DNA of 54,328 nt from Puniceicoccales bacterium. GTDB taxonomy: Bacteria; Verrucomicrobiota; Verrucomicrobiia; Opitutales; JAIRLM01. Under the pieces are notes generated by a model, which saw nothing but the letters and a program-made list of their open reading frames with translations, was not told where the DNA came from and made no database searches. Where the stretch lies: contig JAITKJ010000021.1 of assembly GCA_031278455.1 (NCBI GenBank), positions 1-54,328 on the forward strand, read 5' to 3'. The translations under genes and the position numbers were made by a program. Shown one piece after another: positions 1 through 7,327 of this stretch. The number at the start of each line of letters is the position of its first letter. Position 1 is the first letter of the stretch.

Positions 1-106
1 CGATTTGTTCCGATTTGTTCCGATTTGTTCCGATTTGTTCCGATTTGTTCCGATTTGTTCCGATTTGTTCCGATTTGTTCCGATTTGTTCCGATTTGTTC
101 CGATTT
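1..106. repeat. Decamer tandem repeat (CGATTTGTTC)n, truncated by window start
   Basis: Ten perfect head-to-tail copies of CGATTTGTTC fill positions 1-100, followed by a partial copy (CGATTT). The array begins at base 1, so its true length is unknown. A 10-base unit shifts reading frame every copy, and the frame that stays open through it encodes a repeating ten-residue peptide that I regard as fortuitous. Such arrays are typical of replication-slippage loci (VNTR). Confidence 0.97.
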
Positions 107-332
107 AACATAAAACCGCCTAAGTTTATTATCTTGCGCGCGAGTTTCAATGCTTTTTTGGGCGAATTAAAAAATTTCCCCATTGCATTGTTCGGCGATC
201 CGAGGGATCCAGATTTTGCACACCCAACTCCCCATCGCGGCAATTGGGATGGCATAAAAAGAAATTGACTTTTCTACGAATTTTCTCGCCTGATCCTTCT
301 TCCGCAAGGCTTTGATGAAGTTTTTGCGAACC
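107..332. other. Intergenic stretch between decamer array and tRNA-Tyr
   Basis: I see no supported gene here. A TTGACT hexamer lies at about 266-271, some 60 bases before tRNA-Tyr, and could be a -35 element for the tRNA, but no convincing -10 follows it. The open frame running out of the decamer array ends here and looks non-coding. Confidence 0.4.
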
Positions 333-418
333 GGTGAGGTAACCAAGTGGCTAAAGGGTGCAGACTGTAAATCTGCCGAGGTTTCTCTTCGTGGGTTCGA
401 ATCCCTCCCTCACCACCA
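333..418 (+). tRNA. tRNA-Tyr (GTA)
   Basis: The 86-base sequence folds as a class II tRNA. The acceptor arm GGTGAGG (333-339) pairs with CCTCACC (408-414), followed by discriminator A and an encoded CCA (416-418). The anticodon loop CTGTAAA carries GTA, read as tyrosine. There is a long variable arm as expected for bacterial tRNA-Tyr, and a GGTTCGAATCC T-arm. The gene lies 46 bases upstream of hisS on the same strand. A longer open frame that would extend hisS upstream runs straight through this tRNA and is spurious. Confidence 0.96.
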
Positions 419-429
419 CTTAGGAAGCA

Positions 430-464
430 TTGACAATAGATTTGAAGGACCACACCTTCTGGCA
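430..464 (+). promoter_or_regulatory. Putative hisS promoter, TTGACA 29 bases before start
   Basis: TTGACA at 430-435 lies 29 bases before the hisS ATG, between the tRNA-Tyr 3' end and the gene. No AT-rich -10 is evident. The spacing matches other genes in the window (1999, 9885, 22464, 23636, 32328, 45441, 46754). Confidence 0.45.
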
Positions 465-1745
465 ATGAGGCAAATTTTGCCTGGATTTCGCGATTTTTAT
501 CCTACTTCTTGCGCCGTTCGAAACTATCTCCTTCAGAATTTTCGCCAAGTAACTCGGACATATGGCTTTGAGGAGATTGATGGTCCGATTCTGGAGCCTT
601 TGGACCTCTTTGTGGAAAAATCCGGAGAAGAGATTGTTTCCCAGTTGTTTAGTTTCTCCGACCGCGGCGGCCGAGAAGTCGCGCTTCGGCCAGAATTTAC
701 CCCAACGCTTGCGCGTATGGTTGCCGCACAGGCAGCGACACTAAAACGCCCCATTCGCTGGTGTAATGTCGGGGAGCATTTCCGCTATGAACGCCCACAA
801 AGAGGCCGGTTGCGCTCATTTTGGCAAATGAACGCCGACCTTCTAGGGGAGGGTAATGTCTCCGCGGATGTGGAAATGATTGCCCTTTTGGTTGCCGTTT
901 TCCGCGGGGTTAAACTTGGCGCGGATGATTTCGTCGTTCGTATTAGTGACCGGAGGCTTTGGTGGGATTTTTTGGCAGAACTCGGCCTCTCCAGCGGACA
1001 AATACCTTCAATTTTAGGGATCATCGACAGGTTTGAACGGGAAGGTCCACGGGAATTGAAAAAAAAGCTGGCGGAACTCTGCCCAATAGTGGGCTCGGAG
1101 CTTTTTGCGGCAATTAGCGATTTGCGGCAATGTCGCACGTTGGAAAATATCAAAAGTGTCATGGGCGAAAAAAATTTGCCCCGCATGGACGATTGGGAAA
1201 AACTTCTGCAATTATTGGACGACCTGCAATTGATGCCTTTTATCCAAATCGACCTTGGTATCGTGCGCGGCCTTGCCTACTACACGGGCTTTGTCTTCGA
1301 GGCGTTTGAACGGTCGGAGCAGGGAAGGGCGCTGGCCGGTGGCGGGAGGTATGACGATCTGCTGAAAAAACTTCACAAAACACCATTACCCGCCTGTGGA
1401 TTTGCCATTGGAGACGTGACGCTCGGGCTTTTACTGCAAGAAAAGCAATTAATTCCCGCGTATAACGCTGCCCCACGCGTATTCGTTATTTTTTCCAATA
1501 AAACTCGAAAAATGGCCCTTTCCATTTGCCAAGACTTGCGGCGCAGTGGGATATCCCTATGCTACGACCTCCATGGAGAGTCGTCGTTCGCCAAGCAACT
1601 CAAAGAAGCAAGTAAGTCCGGGGCCAATTTTGCGCTGTTTATCGGCACTGACGAAGTGGCATCGGGGAATTTTACGTTGAAAAATCTTTCCTCGGGCAGC
1701 GTGCAAACTTTTACCGCAAACGAGCTTTTGAGCGTTTTGGACTGA
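465..1745 (+). CDS. hisS: Histidine--tRNA ligase
   Basis: Cytoplasmic class II aminoacyl-tRNA synthetase that charges tRNA-His with histidine (426 aa). The start at 465 gives the canonical N-terminus LPGFRDFYP; the upstream frame overlaps tRNA-Tyr. Visible motifs in order: RPEFTPTLARM (motif 2 approach), FRYERPQRGRLRSFWQ (motif 2 loop), RGLAYYTGFVFE (histidine-binding HisA-type motif, with Ala where many family members have Asp), GGGRYDDL, and CGFAIGDVTLGLLL (motif 3 region). The last 90 or so residues (from about PRVFVIF) form an anticodon-binding domain. That domain argues against the regulatory paralogue HisZ, which lacks it. The gene is preceded by TTGACA and followed after 6 bases by the convergent tRNA-Arg. 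Confidence 0.93.
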   Translation: MRQILPGFRDFYPTSCAVRNYLLQNFRQVTRTYGFEEIDGPILEPLDLFVEKSGEEIVSQLFSFSDRGGREVALRPEFTPTLARMVAAQAATLKRPIRWCNVGEHFRYERPQRGRLRSFWQMNADLLGEGNVSADVEMIALLVAVFRGVKLGADDFVVRISDRRLWWDFLAELGLSSGQIPSILGIIDRFEREGPRELKKKLAELCPIVGSELFAAISDLRQCRTLENIKSVMGEKNLPRMDDWEKLLQLLDDLQLMPFIQIDLGIVRGLAYYTGFVFEAFERSEQGRALAGGGRYDDLLKKLHKTPLPACGFAIGDVTLGLLLQEKQLIPAYNAAPRVFVIFSNKTRKMALSICQDLRRSGISLCYDLHGESSFAKQLKEASKSGANFALFIGTDEVASGNFTLKNLSSGSVQTFTANELLSVLD

Positions 1746-1751
1746 CATCAG

Positions 1752-1826
1752 TGGCGCTCCCATCGGGATTCGAACCCAAATCGTCGGTTCCGGAGACCAA
1801 TATTCTATCCATTGAACTATGGGAGC
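1752..1826 (-). tRNA. tRNA-Arg (CCG)
   Basis: On the minus strand, the acceptor GCTCCCA pairs with TGGGAGC, with discriminator G and an encoded CCA at 1754-1752. The anticodon stem TTGGT/ACCGA encloses the loop CTCCGGA, giving anticodon CCG for arginine codon CGG. The T-arm contains GGTTCGAATCC. The gene is convergent with hisS, whose stop codon is 6 bases from the tRNA 3' end. Confidence 0.94.
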
Positions 1827-1867
1827 CCGGTTTCATACGGTGCCGTTGAAGTCTGAATGGCAAGTGC

Positions 1868-1885
1868 AATTTTGCCGGCAAAATT
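1868..1885. promoter_or_regulatory. 18-bp perfect palindrome
   Basis: AATTTTGCC followed by GGCAAAATT is a perfect 18-base inverted repeat. It sits between the divergent tRNA-Arg and the orphan gene at 1999, about 75 bases upstream of the latter's putative -35. It could be a dimeric regulator site or, as RNA, a stem with a CCGG loop. I favour an operator because no long T-run follows. Confidence 0.45.
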
Positions 1886-1959
1886 TTGGTTATGCAGTGG
1901 AGCGATCATCCGATTCGGGCACGCCGGAAATTTAACTGAGTCATGGAGTAAAATCAGGA

Positions 1960-1998
1960 TTGACATCTGCGCCATTTTGCGTATATGCGTAACGCATA
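1960..1998 (+). promoter_or_regulatory. Putative promoter with overlapping 15-bp inverted repeat
   Basis: TTGACA (1960-1965), 16 bases, then TATATG (1982-1987) resembles a sigma70 promoter. The predicted transcription start is within a few bases of the ATG at 1999. An inverted repeat TATGCGT-A-ACGCATA (1984-1998) covers the -10 and start site, where a repressor could block initiation. No Shine-Dalgarno sequence precedes the ATG. Confidence 0.5.
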
Positions 1999-3672
1999 AT
2001 GTCAACTCTTGGAATTTCATGCTCCCTTCTTACGCCTCAAGGCATACAGGCTGCGGGTACATTTGCGCAAGATTTTTTTAATAGTATGCCCCCCGCCCTT
2101 TCGCCAGATGCCCGCGAATGGGTTGCAACACTCACGTATGGATCCAATCCTCAGTTCACTGCACCAAACTTTGTGTGCGGACTACAGTATCCGTATTATT
2201 GCGCACAGATTGTTAACGAGCAAGTCGTTAAAAATCTACGTGAATGCCCTCATCTCTACAATCAAGAAGACCGCCTTCGCCTTCTTATGGTACTTTTTCC
2301 TTCCGGCAATACAACTTCTCTACAGAACGCGGCCAAGAAGTCCGCCACGACCATTGAATTCATCATTCAAGGCTTAAGCACACTTTACAGAATCTTGGCA
2401 GATTCTGCAATGGATCATCTTGGTCTGGCCTCAACTCAAGGAGAATTGGCAATAAGGTTAGGGTACATCCAAGAACACCTTTTCTGGGCTAGTGGATTCG
2501 CATACATACCGCAACGTATTTTTCTAGAATATCGCCAACGTTGCTTAACATTTTTTGTCCAAAATCTCGTCGGCGAACGTCATTTCCCATTTATTGGATA
2601 CGGGCGAGATTCCGTCCAAATACCTTATTGTGCCGATCCATATCTTAGCCTCACTCTCCTAACAAATTTCGCCATTGAAGTTTATGTAAATGACGCCGAC
2701 AATAACGCATTAAACGCCATAGTATTTTTACTTAGAATTGGCATAGTACTTCGCCGCAACAGCCCCACTCCAGCAGCAAATGCGCCTTTACTTCCCGTAG
2801 ACCCCAAACAATTGCATGAAGGCTTGTCTCTGTATCCCGCGGATATGCGAGTTAATATTTTGCGTTCATTTGCATCAGCAAATTTTGCTGTTTCTGTGCA
2901 CGCATTGCTCGCTTCAATTTCTTGCAGAGTAATATTTCATCAGCCCTTCTGGTGCGCACTTGCTCTTGAGCAAATTTTTCCGATATACGTAGGCGAGAAT
3001 TTCGATTTAAAAGCGTTAGTACGTGATTGGCATTGCAATCCACCACAAACAGGCCTGGAAGAGTTGATGGTTGCTATCGCCCATTTTGGTGATGGACGAC
3101 AACAGCTTCGGGCTTTGCAAAATCTCACGTTTTTCAAAGATCTGCGCCGCGAGCCTCAAATTGAAATAAAAGTCGGCGATAACACGTATAAAGATTTTCA
3201 CAACATCAAGAGAAGCGACATAAATCCAATGATCGCAAATGCGGAAGAATATCCACAAGGTCCCCTTGGTGCGATTGCGCTTATGGGAGATATCTTATTA
3301 CAAAATCTTCCACTAGATATGGCACGCAATGCTTTGCTTGCTGTAATACAGTACCCATGGACACAAGGCGAGTGCGCACGCCTTCTTTTAATTATTCAAG
3401 AAAGATGGAATGCATCCGAACTGGTTTTTCATCTATTTGCACTTCTTAACGCAGGCAGAAATGAAACAAAAATTTCACTCATTTTCGCTCCCGATGGATC
3501 TGTGGTCATTCAGTCTACGGCTGCATATGGAGGACCACTAGCTCCAGGATTTCTGCCGCCAGATATGCCTGGCCATAGCAGAGCTCCCTTTATATTCCTC
3601 TTCACAGAAATTGGTTGTAAGCCAAATGGACAGATAGCAGTGCATAAGGCACAAATGGCGTTCCGTGTTTAA
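1999..3672 (+). CDS. Large orphan protein beside the T3SS locus; candidate effector
   Basis: 557 aa; I do not recognise the family. It is soluble-looking, without an N-terminal signal peptide or clear transmembrane helices, and rich in Leu, Ala and Asn. The start at 1999 is chosen because it follows a TTGACA promoter at 33 bases, as in several neighbours. A methionine at codon 30 (2086) is the alternative; neither has a Shine-Dalgarno site. The gene ends 6 bases from the convergent sctL. Location beside the T3SS operon, its own promoter and lack of family resemblance make it a candidate secreted effector, but nothing in the sequence proves secretion. Confidence 0.7.
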   Translation: MSTLGISCSLLTPQGIQAAGTFAQDFFNSMPPALSPDAREWVATLTYGSNPQFTAPNFVCGLQYPYYCAQIVNEQVVKNLRECPHLYNQEDRLRLLMVLFPSGNTTSLQNAAKKSATTIEFIIQGLSTLYRILADSAMDHLGLASTQGELAIRLGYIQEHLFWASGFAYIPQRIFLEYRQRCLTFFVQNLVGERHFPFIGYGRDSVQIPYCADPYLSLTLLTNFAIEVYVNDADNNALNAIVFLLRIGIVLRRNSPTPAANAPLLPVDPKQLHEGLSLYPADMRVNILRSFASANFAVSVHALLASISCRVIFHQPFWCALALEQIFPIYVGENFDLKALVRDWHCNPPQTGLEELMVAIAHFGDGRQQLRALQNLTFFKDLRREPQIEIKVGDNTYKDFHNIKRSDINPMIANAEEYPQGPLGAIALMGDILLQNLPLDMARNALLAVIQYPWTQGECARLLLIIQERWNASELVFHLFALLNAGRNETKISLIFAPDGSVVIQSTAAYGGPLAPGFLPPDMPGHSRAPFIFLFTEIGCKPNGQIAVHKAQMAFRV

Positions 3673-3678
3673 ATATAA

Positions 3679-4362
3679 TCATTCATGGGTCACATGCTTT
3701 TGCAGAGATTTTTCGATTGCTTTGAGTTGTATATCTAAACTTGCATTGACCGTGCCAATTTCCGTTTCGATGATGCAGTCATCCGACTGCAATCGACCGT
3801 CGGCAACAACTTCCACAAATGGCATATCATCATCTCCGTTAGCAGCACCACCAACACTTTCGCGCACGGCCGTGGCCTGTTCCGGACTCACGCGCACGAT
3901 GACTCTTTTTTGATTGCGAACGGTGAGCAACGCATTGTGGACAATTGCTAAAAGCCGCTGTGTATTATCAATCTCACCGATGATTCGCTTTACAGAGCGC
4001 ATAACAATATTTACGATGCTCTCCTCAAATTTCTCGAAGCTTTCCATCCTTTTGGCGGCAATTGCCATCATTAACTCGGAAAGTTCCTGCTTGCCTTCGG
4101 CCATTCCCGCCTCATGGCCTTTTTTGCGCTCTTCCTCAAATGCATCCTTGGCGCCAGCAATAATCTTCTTTGCTTCCGTCTGAGCAGCACTAACAATCTG
4201 TTTGGCCTTTTCCTCCGCTGAAGACAGAGATTCGCGAATTAACACCTCCGTCTCCTTGATAACCTTTCCGACGGAACCAAAAGCCATGAATTCGTCGGCG
4301 CGTAAAATCCTTTTACCTGGAACAATTTGCAGCTTTTTTTCGCCTTCTCTAACCATCCACAT
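3679..4362 (-). CDS. sctL: Type III secretion stator protein SctL (YscL/FliH family)
   Basis: Cytoplasmic stator protein that regulates the T3SS ATPase SctN and links it to the SctQ sorting platform. 227 aa from an ATG at 4362 that has GGAG seven bases upstream; an ATG at 4383 is possible. The N-terminal part has a long Ala/Glu/Lys-rich helix (around residues 50-110, motifs such as SSAEEKAKQIVSAAQTEA) like the FliH/ATP-synthase b-subunit coiled coil. The C-terminal region contains VRVSPEQ and DDCIIETEIGTVNASLDIQL, matching the conserved FliH/YscL segment ending in D.QL. It is the last gene of the operon and overlaps sctK by 14 bases. Confidence 0.9.
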   Translation of the reverse strand: MWMVREGEKKLQIVPGKRILRADEFMAFGSVGKVIKETEVLIRESLSSAEEKAKQIVSAAQTEAKKIIAGAKDAFEEERKKGHEAGMAEGKQELSELMMAIAAKRMESFEKFEESIVNIVMRSVKRIIGEIDNTQRLLAIVHNALLTVRNQKRVIVRVSPEQATAVRESVGGAANGDDDMPFVEVVADGRLQSDDCIIETEIGTVNASLDIQLKAIEKSLQKHVTHE

Positions 4363-5047
4363 GATCGTCTCCTTTGTCTCCATTCGTACAGTACCTGGTT
4401 AAAATATTTTCCAAAAACGTCCAAACACGGTCCGTAAAGCCTTTCCTGAATTTCGGAAAAGCCCAATTCTCTCCGGGCCGAAATTTAAGCTGAAAGCGCA
4501 TTAATAGCGCCTCAGGCAGGTCACACAGACATGTTGCCACACAAAATTTTCCAGCAATCATCAAACGCACTGGCAGCGGCTTATCCAGCCCAGGAATCTG
4601 GTCTCGCCGGATGTTTTTGGGTTGGAAGAAAAGCGCTTTGCGGAGGGAAAAACGGTAAATCTCATTCCCAATCACGTGAATGAGCGCCTCCCGTTCTTTT
4701 TTCAAAATAGTGCGCCGAATTTCATCTGACCAGATGGCAGCCCCAGCAAATTTCGCAAGTCGTCGGATTGTCTCTGCCGGAGCATAAAGCAATTGTTGCC
4801 TTGGAAGAAGGGGCGGTAGAACAATTTCTGAAGCCAAATTCAATTGTCCAAGGAGATAGCCGTTAAGTGCATCCCAACCACACTGAGTCTGCATAATAGC
4901 CTTCTGTGCCTCAGTATCTGCGACCCATTGGCGCAATCGCAACGGGTGCAAATAACGCAATGGTTCATAAAGAAATTGTAATACCTTTCCAGCCAATGGC
5001 ATATTGCTTTTCAGAAAAGGTTCAAACTCTACGACATCTGCGCACAT
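4349..5047 (-). CDS. sctK: Probable type III sorting-platform protein SctK
   Basis: 232 aa. Assigned mainly by position: it lies between sctJ and sctL, exactly where sctK (YscK) sits in Yersinia and where the equivalent gene sits in Chlamydia. The sequence shows an N-terminal FEPFLKSNMP segment and a short proline/histidine/leucine-rich stretch (LHPLRLRQW), plausible for this poorly conserved family, and no membrane segment. SctK forms the pods linking SctD to SctQ in the cytoplasmic sorting platform. The start has GAGG just upstream. It overlaps sctL, indicating translational coupling. Confidence 0.72.
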   Translation of the reverse strand: MCADVVEFEPFLKSNMPLAGKVLQFLYEPLRYLHPLRLRQWVADTEAQKAIMQTQCGWDALNGYLLGQLNLASEIVLPPLLPRQQLLYAPAETIRRLAKFAGAAIWSDEIRRTILKKEREALIHVIGNEIYRFSLRKALFFQPKNIRRDQIPGLDKPLPVRLMIAGKFCVATCLCDLPEALLMRFQLKFRPGENWAFPKFRKGFTDRVWTFLENILTRYCTNGDKGDDHVDG

Positions 5048-5060
5048 ACATCCTCACCAA

Positions 5061-5930
5061 CTACTCTTCTTCGGGTTCGTTCTTTTCCGGAGATTCGGCG
5101 AATTTTTCCCCCGCTACCGCCTCTGCAGGCTTATCGCCAAGCGCGGCCGCCTTGAGGCGTTCTTTTTCGTCGCGTTTCACAGTCATATAGTCATAAAGAA
5201 TTTTGGCACCAACGAAGGATATCGCTGCGACAGCCACTGCAACAATTAAAAATAAGAGCAAAAATACCCAGATTGACGAATGCGTCATATGGATGCCAAG
5301 AAGATTTATCATCTGATTTCCTTCTGATATCGCATCGCTTACAACCGGCGCTTGAAAAAGCGCTACGGAAACCTTATCGTAGCTCAAGCCCTCTATACTA
5401 TTGGTGACCAAATTTTTAATGTCGCGCACGGAATCCTCTATATTGGTTCCTTGCCGATACAGTATGAAAACTGACGCCGATGACGGTGTGATGGCTTCGG
5501 TAAAGCTATTAGTTGTTGGAAGAACGATATTTACTCGCGCGGTGACAACGCCAGTAATGTGACTAATGGTTTCGGCAATGCTTTCCGATATGGCATACAT
5601 GAAGCGGGCCCGTTCCTCCGTTGGTGATGAGACCAGCCCAGATTTTTGAAATACCTTTCCAAGAGTTGAGAAGTCATCACGCGGGTAGCCAAATAGATTC
5701 AAAATCTCGACGGCACTGGAAAAGTCCGTGTTGGCCACAACGACCGTCCACATATTCTCCGCCCCTGCAATTTTACCAACATCCATGTTGCGAGTACGCA
5801 AAATTGAAATCATCTCATTTGCCTGCCGCTCAGAAACATTGGAGTAGAGCGGCGCTTTTCCGCAACCAACTCCCGCCAGTAATATAGCACCCAGTGCCAA
5901 CGTCCGCAGTTTTTTAGCGATTTTCATCAT
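5061..5930 (-). CDS. sctJ: Type III secretion inner-membrane ring lipoprotein SctJ
   Basis: YscJ/FliF-family inner ring component, 289 aa. The start at 5930 (ATGATG after AGGGG) is chosen because it yields a compact signal peptide with candidate lipobox Cys23 (LLAGVGC); the longer frame adds a basic tail into sctI. The periplasmic part shows the family hallmarks: YSNVSERQANEMISIL near the mature N-terminus and PTEERARFMYAISESIAETI followed by GVVTARVNIVLP. A transmembrane helix (SSIWVFLLLFLIVAVAVAA) lies near residues 215-240, followed by a charged cytoplasmic tail. The lipobox has Gly at -3 instead of the usual Leu. Confidence 0.95.
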   Translation of the reverse strand: MMKIAKKLRTLALGAILLAGVGCGKAPLYSNVSERQANEMISILRTRNMDVGKIAGAENMWTVVVANTDFSSAVEILNLFGYPRDDFSTLGKVFQKSGLVSSPTEERARFMYAISESIAETISHITGVVTARVNIVLPTTNSFTEAITPSSASVFILYRQGTNIEDSVRDIKNLVTNSIEGLSYDKVSVALFQAPVVSDAISEGNQMINLLGIHMTHSSIWVFLLLFLIVAVAVAAISFVGAKILYDYMTVKRDEKERLKAAALGDKPAEAVAGEKFAESPEKNEPEEE

Positions 5931-5931
5931 T

Positions 5932-6336
5932 TTACCCCTGATTTCGGAACAGCGTTTGCAGTCCCTGTGAAAGTTTATCCGCCGTTTTGGCCGATAAGTC
6001 ATTCATATATCCAAGCTGCATCAACTCAAATTGAGTGGAAAAAAGATCTGCCATCGAGATATTTCCGCCCATAACACGATCTGAAATATTGGCGACAATG
6101 TTGTCAAAATTTTGCCGAAACTCATAGAGCGGGTTCAGCATCATATTGTAAACATTTGCCCGTTGTGTTTGCGCGCTTCTATCAACGGACTCCGCCCCAG
6201 CTGTTCCCGCAGTGGCGACAAATGCCGCTTGAAATTGAGCAACATCTCCAACCTTTACCGCTCCAAAAAGCTGTGCGCTATCAATCGCTCCCTCGCCTTG
6301 CATTGCTGCAACCGCATCTACAGGTTCACCTGTCAT
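5932..6336 (-). CDS. sctI: Type III secretion inner rod protein SctI
   Basis: 134 aa. The C-terminal 40 residues (GNISMADLFSTQFELMQLG, then KTADKLSQGLQTLFRNQG) carry the family's amphipathic rod helix ending in a TLFRxQ motif, as in YscI/PrgJ. The N-terminal half is variable, as expected. It forms the inner rod or adaptor at the base of the needle in the periplasm. It sits directly before sctJ with only one base between its stop and the sctJ start, an arrangement conserved in Ysc-type loci. Confidence 0.9.
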   Translation of the reverse strand: MTGEPVDAVAAMQGEGAIDSAQLFGAVKVGDVAQFQAAFVATAGTAGAESVDRSAQTQRANVYNMMLNPLYEFRQNFDNIVANISDRVMGGNISMADLFSTQFELMQLGYMNDLSAKTADKLSQGLQTLFRNQG

Positions 6337-6351
6337 CTCAATGCTCCGTTC

Positions 6352-6798
6352 CTATTTAAATTTTTTGCGCCGTAAATAACTGAAATCTTCTACCTTAAGT
6401 TGCCGTGCAAATTCAATCGCCTGGGGATCTGTCCCGTCAGCAATGACATCATCGAGCAATCTATCGCTAGCAGCAAATTCTCCAGATATGCGAAAAACCA
6501 TGGCAGCTATCGCTTTGATAATTTGGTTGCCTGGACTGATAGGTGTTGCGCGGTTCACGAGGACATCGCACGCTGCTGCCAATTTTCCCATATGGATATA
6601 CGCCAACGCTAGACCAATAAGCGGCTGTTCGCTCTTTGGCCGGACGGCTGCGATTCCATCGAAAATGACCTTTGCCAGTGACGGCACACCGCAACCACAT
6701 GCCACATACCCAGCCTGCATCAGAAGCTGCAAGACATCCGATGACGCCTCCGCAAACTCCTCCGGAATCTCAATGCTGGAATGCCCCGATGAGCCCAT
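6352..6798 (-). CDS. sctG: TPR-like needle chaperone SctG (YscG/PscG type)
   Basis: 148 aa all-helical protein with tetratricopeptide-like helix pairs (AGYVACGCGVPSLAKVIFDGI, then PLIGLALAYIHMGKLAAACDVL). In Yersinia and Pseudomonas, YscG/PscG together with YscE/PscE holds the needle subunit as a soluble 1:1:1 complex in the cytoplasm. Here it directly follows sctF, and the YscE-like gene precedes sctF, reproducing the E-F-G cassette. The start is at 6798 with a weak AGG upstream. The function is inferred from context plus TPR character. Confidence 0.82.
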   Translation of the reverse strand: MGSSGHSSIEIPEEFAEASSDVLQLLMQAGYVACGCGVPSLAKVIFDGIAAVRPKSEQPLIGLALAYIHMGKLAAACDVLVNRATPISPGNQIIKAIAAMVFRISGEFAASDRLLDDVIADGTDPQAIEFARQLKVEDFSYLRRKKFK

Positions 6799-6804
6799 CG
6801 CCTA

Positions 6805-7083
6805 TCAACGTATGTTTTGCGTTGTCTTTGTCAATGCATCACCAGCCGCACGTAAGGTACCAGTTGCTAGGCCCGAAAGGATACCCCATGTTTGCACCAT
6901 TGCCTGTACCTTCAATAGTTGGCCCTGATCAACAGAAGACCCACTTTCGGCCAAAGCGCTTATTTCCGAATTTAGGTCACCCTCTTGGTTACTAACCACC
7001 TGTCCTAACAGTCTATATAGCATGTCCAGCGTACTACACGATCCATTGCTGTCAGTCGCCCAAATTTCACTATCAAATTCCAT
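6805..7083 (-). CDS. sctF: Type III secretion needle subunit SctF
   Basis: 92 aa, the usual size for YscF/PscF/CdsF needle monomers. The C-terminal half (SSVDQGQLLKVQAMVQTW, then GLATGTLRAAGDALTKTTQNI) fits the helix-turn-helix needle fold with a polar, slightly hydrophobic C-terminal helix required for polymerisation. No signal peptide, consistent with export through the T3SS itself. The start has GGGGG upstream. It is flanked by its predicted chaperone genes on both sides. Confidence 0.9.
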   Translation of the reverse strand: MEFDSEIWATDSNGSCSTLDMLYRLLGQVVSNQEGDLNSEISALAESGSSVDQGQLLKVQAMVQTWGILSGLATGTLRAAGDALTKTTQNIR

Positions 7084-7102
7084 AAAACCCCCAAATTGTC
7101 CA

Positions 7103-7327
7103 TTAGGCGCGATAACCTCTTACTACCCTTATCCCTGCCTCCAAGGACTTAATAAAGCGACTGTATCCATGAAAACGACGACTGTCAAGCCCTTCTCGCA
7201 AGATTCTCTTAACATTTCCGAGTTCTTGGTAAAAAAGATCAACCACCTCTTTTCTGCGTGCCGGATCTAAAAGTTCACGTTCCAACGGAACCATACAAAT
7301 TTCGACCTTTGCGTCCCCTGATTTCAT
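7103..7327 (-). CDS. Small needle co-chaperone, YscE/CdsE-like
   Basis: 74 aa helical protein overlapping the sctD stop by four bases (ATGA), so translationally coupled to it. It is identified by position between sctD and sctF, where YscE (Yersinia) and CdsE (Chlamydia) lie, and by size. YscE-type proteins form a helical hairpin that with YscG shields the needle subunit before export. Primary sequence conservation in this family is poor, so this is largely a context call. I leave the symbol blank because sctE is also used for the large translocator. Confidence 0.72.
   Translation of the reverse strand: MKSGDAKVEICMVPLERELLDPARRKEVVDLFYQELGNVKRILREGLDSRRFHGYSRFIKSLEAGIRVVRGYRA

Noticed and set aside
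5..268. Open frame through the decamer repeat encoding a ten-residue peptide repeat
   Set aside because: The frame is a by-product of a stop-free 10-base unit; no ribosome site and no protein-like sequence downstream.
312..464. N-terminal extension of the hisS frame
   Set aside because: It runs through tRNA-Tyr; the conserved HisRS N-terminus starts at 465.
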